Assembly: GCA_016793305.1 (NCBI GenBank)
Contig: JAEUHU010000291.1
Location: 1 to 9,251, forward strand
Direction: 5' to 3'
From: Planctomycetota bacterium
GTDB lineage: Bacteria; Planctomycetota; UBA1135; UBA2386
Length of the DNA: 9,251 nt
Position 1 is the first letter of the stretch. The number at the start of each line of letters is the position of its first letter. This document shows positions 1 through 7,019 of the stretch, piece after piece. The position numbers were made by a program, and so were the translations under genes. Below the pieces are notes generated by a model. It was not told the origin of the DNA and searched no databases. It saw nothing but the letters and a program-made list of their open reading frames with translations.

Positions 1-4
1 GACT

Positions 5-1192
<1,188 letters not shown>

Positions 1193-1217
1193 GATCGGCG
1201 GAGGCGGGAGGGCGCGG

Positions 1218-1223
1218 ATGATA
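1218..1223 (-). promoter_or_regulatory. Candidate -10 box for the aminotransferase gene
   Basis: Read on the minus strand this is TATCAT, five of six matches to TATAAT. It lies 25 bases upstream of the ATG at 1192, so the predicted RNA would have a leader of about 18 bases. No good -35 hexamer is visible at 15-19 bases spacing. The call rests on one hexamer standing out in very GC-rich DNA. Confidence 0.3.
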
Positions 1224-1235
1224 CGGAGCCAGGGC

Positions 1236-1252
1236 ACGAACGGACGCTTCGT
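1236..1252. promoter_or_regulatory. Dyad ACGAA-N7-TTCGT, possible operator in the divergent region
   Basis: ACGAA (1236-1240) and TTCGT (1248-1252) are perfect inverted half-sites separated by seven bases. The 17-bp dyad lies just upstream of the candidate -35 of the ABC transporter gene (1254) and about 13 bases upstream of the candidate -10 of the aminotransferase gene. A regulator bound here could affect both directions. Five-base arms are short and could arise by chance, and no regulator gene is present in the window. Confidence 0.2.
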
Positions 1253-1253
1253 C

Positions 1254-1281
1254 TTGACGCAGCCCGCGGCACCGCGAGCAT
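1254..1281 (+). promoter_or_regulatory. Candidate sigma70-type promoter for the ABC transporter gene
   Basis: TTGACG (1254-1259) matches the -35 consensus TTGACA at five of six positions. GAGCAT (1276-1281), 16 bases further on, is a poor -10 with three of six matches. If the promoter is used, transcription would begin near 1288, almost on the GTG start at 1290. The message would then be nearly leaderless, which fits the lack of a Shine-Dalgarno site. Confidence 0.25.
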
Positions 1282-1289
1282 GCCGGCCC

Positions 1290-3122
1290 GTGAACGCCGC
1301 CCTCGAACTGCGCGACCTGCACTTCGGCTACGGCCGGGCGGCGGCCGTGCGAGGCGTGTCGCTGACGCTCCGACCGGGCGACTGCTACGGCTTCCTCGGC
1401 CACAACGGGGCCGGCAAGACCACCGTGCTGCGGCTGGCGCTCGGGCTCGTGCGGCCGCAGCGCGGCAGCGTGCGCGTGTTCGGCGTCGACGCGCTGCGCG
1501 ATCCGGTGCAGGCCCACGCGCAGGTCGGCGCCCTGGTCGAGCGCCCGGGCTTCCACCTGGCCCAGTCGGCGCGCGGCAACTTGCGGGCGCTGGCGCGGCT
1601 GCAGGGTCTGCCGCGCACGCTCGCCGCCGCCGAGAGCGCGCGCGTGCTCGACCTGCTCGGCCTGAGCACCGCGGCCGACGCCGCGGTGGGCACGTTCTCG
1701 CTCGGCATGCGCCAGCGCCTGGGCATCGCCGCAGCGCTGCTCGGCCGGCCGCGCCTCCTGCTGCTCGACGAGCCGACCAACGGCCTCGATCCGGAGGGCA
1801 TCGCCGACCTGCGCACGGTGCTGCGCCGCCTCGTGCAGGACGAAGGCACCGCGGTGCTGCTGTCGAGCCACCAGCTGGCCGAACTCGACGGGCTGTGCAA
1901 CCGCATCGGCGTGCTGCGCAACGGGGCCATGGTCGTCGAAGGCGACCTCGCCTGGCTGCGCGACCAGCTGCGCCCGCAGCAGCGGCTGCGCGGCGCCCCG
2001 CTCGACGCGCTGGCGAACCGGCTGGCCGCCCGCGGACGGCCGAGCGAGCGGGTCGGCGACGAGCTGCGGTTCGATCTCGGCGACGAGCCGCCGGCAGCGC
2101 TGCTGCGCGACCTGCTCGCGCACGGCGAAGTGCACGCGTTCGCGCCCGAGCCGGTGACGATGGAGGCGCTCTACCTCGCCGCCAGCACGCTGCAGAGCCA
2201 ACCGCCGATGGCCGCCGAACCATCGCCGCGCCTGCCGCCGCAGCCGATGCCGCAGGGCGGCTGGCCGCTGTGGCGCGCGTTCGCGCACGAAGTGCGGGTG
2301 CTGCGCGCGCAACGCAGCACCCTGCTGCTGCTGGCCATGCCGGCACTGCTGGCCGGCTGGCGCGTGTTCGCACACCATCGCCACGTGCAGCACCAGCTGG
2401 CGCGCGTGCAGCGCGGCGAACTGTTCAGCTGCGATGCCGGCAGTGGGCACCTGGCGACGGCGCTGGCGCTGCAGCAAGCACTGCCGCTGCTGGCGGCCCT
2501 GCTGCTGTGGCTCGCCAGCCAGTCGATCGCCAGCGACCTGCACGGCGACACGCTGCGCAACACGCTGCTGCGCGCGGTGCGCCGCAGCCACGTCGTGCTC
2601 GGCAAGTTCCTCGCCATCGCCACGGTCGCAGCACTCGGCTACGCGCTGCTCGTCGCGACGACGCTCGCAGCCGCCGCGGCGTGGTTCGGCTTCGGCGACC
2701 TCGAAGAGGTGAGCAAGAACGGCGACCGCCAGGTGCTCGCCGATGCGCGCGACGTCGCCGCGGCCCTGTGGCCGACGATCCGCCATGCCGGCTGGCCGCT
2801 GCTGGCCGTGTTCACCACCGGGCTGTGCGCCTCGGCGCTCACGCGACGCCCGACGCGGGCGCTGGTGTTCGCGTTCGGCCTCGTGCTGCTGCCGGAGCTG
2901 CTGCGCGAACGGCTGCGCGACCACGCCGGCTGGCTGCTGACGAGCCATCTGCCGACCGGCCTGCGCGACGACTCGGTGCTCGGCTGGTTCGCGGCGCTGG
3001 CGCGCGGGGCCGCCGACGCACTGTGGCCGTGGCAGGCGAGCGCATTTCCCGCACCACTGGCCTGGCTGCTCGCCGCACTCGGACTCGCCGCCTGGCGACT
3101 GCACCGCACCCGCGTGGCCTGA
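1290..3122 (+). CDS. ABC-2 type transporter, fused ATPase and permease
   Basis: This 610-residue inner-membrane transporter couples ATP hydrolysis to movement of an unknown substrate. Residues 1-225 are a nucleotide-binding domain: Walker A GHNGAGKTT (37-45), signature FSLGMRQRLGIA (136-147), Walker B with catalytic glutamate LLLLDE (156-161), D-loop GLDP (165-168) and H-loop H194. The signature and the glutamine-free stretch VGALVERPGF (79-88) at the Q-loop position are typical of CcmA/BcrA-like ABC-2 ATPases. A proline-rich linker (about 303-325) joins a permease with about six membrane segments, near 344-359, 386-411, 438-466, 500-517, 523-538 and 586-603. SDLHGDTLRNTLLRAVRRS (415-433) before segment 3 resembles the conserved ABC-2 permease loop. 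The GTG at 1290 is chosen because the ATPase fold starts directly after it; a TTG at 1254 is less likely. Most bacterial ABC-2 systems encode the two parts separately. The frame is continuous, so this is a true fusion that probably acts as a homodimer. Confidence 0.9.
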   Translation: MNAALELRDLHFGYGRAAAVRGVSLTLRPGDCYGFLGHNGAGKTTVLRLALGLVRPQRGSVRVFGVDALRDPVQAHAQVGALVERPGFHLAQSARGNLRALARLQGLPRTLAAAESARVLDLLGLSTAADAAVGTFSLGMRQRLGIAAALLGRPRLLLLDEPTNGLDPEGIADLRTVLRRLVQDEGTAVLLSSHQLAELDGLCNRIGVLRNGAMVVEGDLAWLRDQLRPQQRLRGAPLDALANRLAARGRPSERVGDELRFDLGDEPPAALLRDLLAHGEVHAFAPEPVTMEALYLAASTLQSQPPMAAEPSPRLPPQPMPQGGWPLWRAFAHEVRVLRAQRSTLLLLAMPALLAGWRVFAHHRHVQHQLARVQRGELFSCDAGSGHLATALALQQALPLLAALLLWLASQSIASDLHGDTLRNTLLRAVRRSHVVLGKFLAIATVAALGYALLVATTLAAAAAWFGFGDLEEVSKNGDRQVLADARDVAAALWPTIRHAGWPLLAVFTTGLCASALTRRPTRALVFAFGLVLLPELLRERLRDHAGWLLTSHLPTGLRDDSVLGWFAALARGAADALWPWQASAFPAPLAWLLAALGLAAWRLHRTRVA

Positions 3123-3126
3123 ACGA

Positions 3127-3148
3127 AGCGCTGCCCGGGCTCAGCGCT
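3127..3148. terminator. Possible bidirectional terminator hairpin in the convergent gap
   Basis: AGCGCTG (3127-3133) and CAGCGCT (3142-3148) form a perfect 7-bp stem with an 8-base loop, CCCGGGCT. The hairpin fills the 18-bp gap between two convergent genes and includes the minus-strand stop codon. Neither side has a real run of T, so this is not a textbook intrinsic terminator. It could halt polymerase in both directions with help, or be a chance palindrome. Confidence 0.35.
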
Positions 3149-5939
3149 GGTCGGCTTCACGCAGCAGCCGCTCCATCGTGCGCCGGTCGACCTCGGTGAG
3201 ACGGCCGTCGGCGGCGATCGCGTCCTTCAGGAACTTCACGTCGCGCTGCCAGCGGAACGTCTTCGCCCACTCGCGGAAGAACGCCTCCTGCTCGCGCAGC
3301 TTGAAGCACTGTCGCGACCAGTACCAGTGCGAGACGACCGCCTTCGCCAGCGCTTCGTTCGTCGGCTGCACGTGCACGGTGCGCTCGAGGGCCAGGCGAT
3401 GCATGTCGGCGAGCGCCTTCGGTTGGATGTCGAGCCAGGCTGGCATCCACGGCTGTGCCCGCCCGAACCACCACTTCGCCAGCTCGAGTTCGCGCGCCAG
3501 CGCCGTCTCGTCGAGGCCGCGTTGCCGCAGCTGCGCCTCGTAGTCGCCGAACGACACGTCGAGCCACTGCGCCAGCGCCCGGCGCAACATCGTGTCGACG
3601 CGGTGACCGCCGGCGGCGCGCTCGCGCATCTGCCGCTCGTTGTTGACGCTGACGCGCGGGTTGTAGGCGGCGACCCGGGCGTTCAGCTCCTTCACGCGCG
3701 CGTTGAACGCCTGCTCGCTGGCCTTGGCGGCATCGAGCTCCTTGTTGAACGCAGCGACGCGCTCGTTGAAGGCCCGGACCGCCGCCTCGTTGCCGTTGTC
3801 CAACGACGGTCGATCGCGGTCGATCTGCTGCCCCAGCTCCTTCACGCGTGCAGCCTCCGCGTCGCGCGACGATCGATCCCCGTCGATCCCTCGCTGCAGC
3901 TCGTCGATCGCGGCGTTCTCTGCCCGCAGCGCCTGCGACTCGGCGATCGTCTCGGCCGACAAGCCGCTCAAGCGCGCGAGGAAGCCGAGGCCTGCCTGGG
4001 TCTGCGGTTCGCCGCGCGCCGACAGCACGAGCTCGTCGGCGCCGCGCGACTCGAGCCAGGCGAACCGCGGTGCCGCAGTGCCGCGCCACGCCGACCGCTG
4101 CGGATCTCCGGCCTCGAACTGGAAGGTCAGGAAGCGCACCAGCGGCCAGTCGAGGCACTCGCCTTCGCGGAACAGCTGGACGAGCCGGTCCCGCTCGTCG
4201 GTCGACGCCGCGATCGGCGGCAGCACGACCCGCAGCAGCGGCATCAGGTCCTGCACGGCGCGCGCGGCGGTGCCTTCCTGCGTGGCGACGCCCTCGCCCG
4301 CGGCGGCGATCCCGATCGGAGCCTCCCACCGATGCGAGAGGCGCCCGAACAGCGCGACGGAGCGCAGCACGTGCAGCGCCGCGGTCGCTGGCAGCCCCTG
4401 CGCTCGCGCCGCCGCGGCCGCCGCCCCTTCGCGGTCGACGAAGCCCTGCAGCAGATCGGTGAGGTGCACGTGCGAGCGGTACTCGAACTCGTCCTGCTGG
4501 CGGAGATTGCTGCGCCGGAAGATCCGGTCGGGGCTGCTCTCGCGCAGCAGCCAATCGAGCCGCGCGGTGTCGTCACCGAGCTGGCAGTACTCGGACAGCT
4601 TCCGGCAGAAACCCTCGACCGACCGTTCGTGCTCGTACTTCTCCGGCGTGTAGGCCTCAGCACCTCCGCGCACGCGAGCGGCGAGGTCGCGCAGGTAGCG
4701 GGCGGCTTCCGGGTTGCCCTGGCCGGCGAACGTCGAGGCCTCCCGATCACACGCCGCTGCGACGCCGTGGCGCCACACCGGGTCCCGCTGCTCACAGGCC
4801 TTGCCGACCATCGACTTCAGTTCTGCGTGGCGCTGGCGCGCCGCCGCGTACGTCGTCGCCGCGTCGAACGCCTGCGCAGTCGCCAGGTACTTCGCGATGT
4901 CGTCATGCCACATCGACATCGCCTGGCTCACATGGAACGCGACGGGGACGACTGCCGAGTTCTCACCGCCGCCGGCCAGCTCGCCAGCCCGGTACTGCAG
5001 CTGGCGGAACGGCTCGTGCAGGCTAGGTGGATAGCCGCCGAGCAGTCGGCGGACCACCGGTGCCAGTTGCTGCGCACAGCGCCCGACCGTCGCGACGGCC
5101 GTGGCGAAGTCCTCGCTGCTCACCTGCCGTGCCACAGGCGCCGTGATGCGCTCGATCTCGGCGACCAGCGGGGCATCGTGCTCGCGCACCTTCGCATCGA
5201 CGCGCGCGATCAGCGCCGCAGCCTGCGCCGACGGTTCCCCCTCCTCCCGTTCGATGCCGCTCTGCTGCAGCGCCGACTTCGCGGCGATCATCGCCGGCAC
5301 GTCGGTGCCGGCGATCGCGCGTTCGGCTGCTTCGAGCACCCGGCGGTAGGAGACCGCATCGACGATGCCGAGCAGGCTCTCGTCGCCGACCCAGAGGAAG
5401 CCGTCCACGTTGCCGTTGCTGCGCACGGCCAGGAACAGCCCCTCGCGGTCGGTGGTCAGCAAGCGCCCCTTGTCCTGGTACGCCTCGCTGTGCAGATGGT
5501 CGCTGCTCATCGTCATGCGGTCGCGGCAGTACGGCAGCCTGATCGCACCGACCTGGCCGGTGACCCGCAGGCCCGCGGCCTCGGCGAAGGCCTCGAGCGG
5601 CTGCTGGCGCGCGTCCAGCAGCGACACCTGCAGGAGCCCGATGCGGCCGTCGCGGCCATGCGCCTCGATGCGGTAGACGGAGCTCGGTGCCGTCTCCGGG
5701 GCCCGGATCGGCGCCACCCACGCGAAGCGCCGCTGCCGCGACGCGTCCGCCCGATCGGCGAGCCGCAGCTTGTCTCCCGGCCGGAAGCCGGGCGGAAACT
5801 CGAACGCGACCAGCTGGGCTGGCGTCTGCGCCGGCAGGGTCAGATCGATGGAGTCGGGCTCGTTCTCGTTCTCGAACGCATCGTTCGCGGCACAGGCAGC
5901 GAACATCGTCAGGAGAACCGGCCAGAGGCGCTTGCTCAT
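3141..5939 (-). CDS. Large exported protein, probable lipoprotein, with Asn-heptad coiled coil; family unrecognised
   Basis: This 932-residue protein belongs to no family I recognise. It starts MSKRLWPVLLTMFAAC, a basic end and short hydrophobic core, followed by a candidate lipidated Cys16. FAAC is an imperfect lipobox; cleavage at ACA (15-17) by signal peptidase I is the alternative. Residues about 30-190 look beta-rich, and about 195-600 mainly helical with scattered cysteines (288, 382, 397, 445, 452, 595). Residues 663-775 are a charged coiled coil. Inside it, N725, N732, N746, N753, N760 and N767 keep an exact seven-residue register, following the pattern [FLY]-N-x-[RK]-[VL]. Residues 780-932 form a helical end rich in aromatics (WWFGRAQPW at 823-831, HWYWSRQCF at 871-879). 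The ATG at 5939 is chosen because it gives a complete signal sequence; upstream is only a G-rich run. No enzyme motif is seen. The gene is divergent from the PDZ/FG-GAP operon and shares its 105-bp upstream region, which suggests but does not prove common control. Confidence 0.85.
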   Translation of the reverse strand: MSKRLWPVLLTMFAACAANDAFENENEPDSIDLTLPAQTPAQLVAFEFPPGFRPGDKLRLADRADASRQRRFAWVAPIRAPETAPSSVYRIEAHGRDGRIGLLQVSLLDARQQPLEAFAEAAGLRVTGQVGAIRLPYCRDRMTMSSDHLHSEAYQDKGRLLTTDREGLFLAVRSNGNVDGFLWVGDESLLGIVDAVSYRRVLEAAERAIAGTDVPAMIAAKSALQQSGIEREEGEPSAQAAALIARVDAKVREHDAPLVAEIERITAPVARQVSSEDFATAVATVGRCAQQLAPVVRRLLGGYPPSLHEPFRQLQYRAGELAGGGENSAVVPVAFHVSQAMSMWHDDIAKYLATAQAFDAATTYAAARQRHAELKSMVGKACEQRDPVWRHGVAAACDREASTFAGQGNPEAARYLRDLAARVRGGAEAYTPEKYEHERSVEGFCRKLSEYCQLGDDTARLDWLLRESSPDRIFRRSNLRQQDEFEYRSHVHLTDLLQGFVDREGAAAAAARAQGLPATAALHVLRSVALFGRLSHRWEAPIGIAAAGEGVATQEGTAARAVQDLMPLLRVVLPPIAASTDERDRLVQLFREGECLDWPLVRFLTFQFEAGDPQRSAWRGTAAPRFAWLESRGADELVLSARGEPQTQAGLGFLARLSGLSAETIAESQALRAENAAIDELQRGIDGDRSSRDAEAARVKELGQQIDRDRPSLDNGNEAAVRAFNERVAAFNKELDAAKASEQAFNARVKELNARVAAYNPRVSVNNERQMRERAAGGHRVDTMLRRALAQWLDVSFGDYEAQLRQRGLDETALARELELAKWWFGRAQPWMPAWLDIQPKALADMHRLALERTVHVQPTNEALAKAVVSHWYWSRQCFKLREQEAFFREWAKTFRWQRDVKFLKDAIAADGRLTEVDRRTMERLLREADQR

Positions 5940-6044
5940 GCGCCCCGCCTATCGGCAACTCCACCCGACCCGGTCGAGCCCGAGCGCCGCTGGCACCGGC
6001 CGTTCGCCCACCTACCATCGCGCCCCCACTCCGCACCGGCCCGC
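5940..6044. promoter_or_regulatory. Divergent intergenic control region
   Basis: These 105 bases separate the start of the large lipoprotein gene (minus) from the GTG of the PDZ lipoprotein gene (plus), so both promoters must lie here or inside the neighbouring gene. TACCAT (6013-6018) is a four-of-six -10 candidate for the plus operon, with no convincing -35. GCACCGGCC occurs twice, at 5993-6001 and 6033-6041, 40 bases apart. Nothing else stands out. Confidence 0.4.
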
Positions 6045-7019
6045 GTGAACACCCAGTCGACGTCTTCCCTGTTGCTGCTCGGCCTGCTCGCCGCCTGCAG
6101 CAGCACGCTCCCGAACGTGCCGCCGCCGCTCGCCGACTTCGAGGAACCGCTCGACCTGCAGCGCGAGCCCGACGACGAAGCCGCCCGGCGCGCCCTGCCG
6201 GCTGGCGCCTTCTCGGGCCTCGTCGTCGACGACGCGCGCGACACGCTCGCCGCGAAGCTCGACGAACCGGGCAGCCTGCGCATCGTCGCGATCGTCGAGA
6301 ACTCGCCCGCCGACGCCGCCGGCCTGCAGGTCGGCGACGAACTGCTCGAAGCGACCCTGCCCGGCCAGCCGCCGCGTGCCCTGCGCGCGCCGAGCGACTG
6401 GCGCCAGCTCGAACTCGAGGCCCCGACCGACGCCACGGTCGCGCTCGTCGTCGACCGCGCCGGCCGCGAAGCGAAGGCCACGCTGCGGCTCGTGCCGCGC
6501 CTGCGCCCGGCCGCGCGCACCGCGAGCGAACGCTTCCGCGAGGAAGCGCGCGTCGGCGTCGTGCTGCGCACCGCGACCGAGGTCGAAGCGCGCGCCGCCG
6601 GCCTCGGCCCTGGTGCCGGTGCGGTGATCGTCGGCCTGTCGCGCCAGAGCCCGTGGCGGCACGCCGGACTCGGCTTCGGCGATCTGCTGACCCACGTCGA
6701 CGACCGCGCCATCGCGCACCCGCAGGACGTGCTCGCCGTGCTGCGCGAACCGGACCGCGACCAGGTGCGCCTGAAGGGGCGGCGCGGCGACACCCCGTTC
6801 GCTTGCGAAGCGCTGCTGACGACGCGCGCGCAGGACCTGCGCGAACTGTCGATCCCGATCCTGTTCTCGTATTCGTCGTCGCGCGGCCGCGGCGATTGGT
6901 CGCTGCTGTGGGGGCTGCTCGGCCACGAGAGCACCGAAGCCGCGTGGCGCATGCGCGTGCTGTGGCTGGTCACGTTCGGCGGCGGCGACGCGGACACGCT
7001 GCTGGAGCGCACGCCGTGA
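6045..7019 (+). CDS. Lipoprotein with two PDZ domains and no protease domain
   Basis: This 324-residue envelope protein begins MNTQSTSS, then a short hydrophobic stretch and lipobox LAAC with Cys18, so it should be lipid-anchored. The n-region has no Lys or Arg, which is unusual, but the GTG at 6045 is the only reasonable start and the reading frame upstream does not look coding. After a proline-rich tether come two PDZ-like domains. The first (about 52-152) has the core IVENSPADAAGLQVGDELL (83-101); the second (about 165-260) has LSRQSPWRHAGLGFGDLL (198-215), then VDDRAIAHPQDVLAVL (218-233). PDZ domains bind protein C-termini or loops. No serine-protease or metalloprotease motif is present, so an adaptor or sensor role is likelier than HtrA-type cleavage. 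The tail (268-315) alternates hydrophobic strands with the Gly/Arg turn SRGRGDWSLLWGLLGHE (279-295) and resembles paired beta strands. It is the first gene of an operon; its stop codon overlaps the next start by four bases. Confidence 0.85.
   Translation: MNTQSTSSLLLLGLLAACSSTLPNVPPPLADFEEPLDLQREPDDEAARRALPAGAFSGLVVDDARDTLAAKLDEPGSLRIVAIVENSPADAAGLQVGDELLEATLPGQPPRALRAPSDWRQLELEAPTDATVALVVDRAGREAKATLRLVPRLRPAARTASERFREEARVGVVLRTATEVEARAAGLGPGAGAVIVGLSRQSPWRHAGLGFGDLLTHVDDRAIAHPQDVLAVLREPDRDQVRLKGRRGDTPFACEALLTTRAQDLRELSIPILFSYSSSRGRGDWSLLWGLLGHESTEAAWRMRVLWLVTFGGGDADTLLERTP
7004..7007 (+). promoter_or_regulatory. Shine-Dalgarno site GGAG inside the upstream gene
   Basis: GGAG lies eight bases before the GTG at 7016, within the last codons of the PDZ lipoprotein gene. 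With the GTGA overlap it supports 7016 as the start of the first FG-GAP gene and suggests translational coupling. Confidence 0.55.

Noticed and set aside
1193..1237. N-terminal extension of the aminotransferase from a GTG at 1237
   Set aside because: It would add 15 proline-rich residues not expected in the family and would cover the TATCAT promoter candidate.
5991..6007. Sigma54-like TGGCAC element before the PDZ operon
   Set aside because: The -24 half matches, but the -12 GC dinucleotide is two bases out of place, and spacing is strict for sigma54 promoters.
3327..6044. Plus-strand open frame continuous with the PDZ lipoprotein, giving a 1230-residue protein
   Set aside because: The part before 6045 is antisense to the large lipoprotein gene and reads as Arg/Leu-rich noise. 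A lipoprotein signal directly follows the GTG at 6045, so the true protein starts there.
5687..7015. Upstream extension of the first FG-GAP protein in the same frame
   Set aside because: It overlaps the PDZ gene in another frame and is Arg/Ala-rich noise. The signal peptide begins at the GTG at 7016, which has a GGAG site before it.
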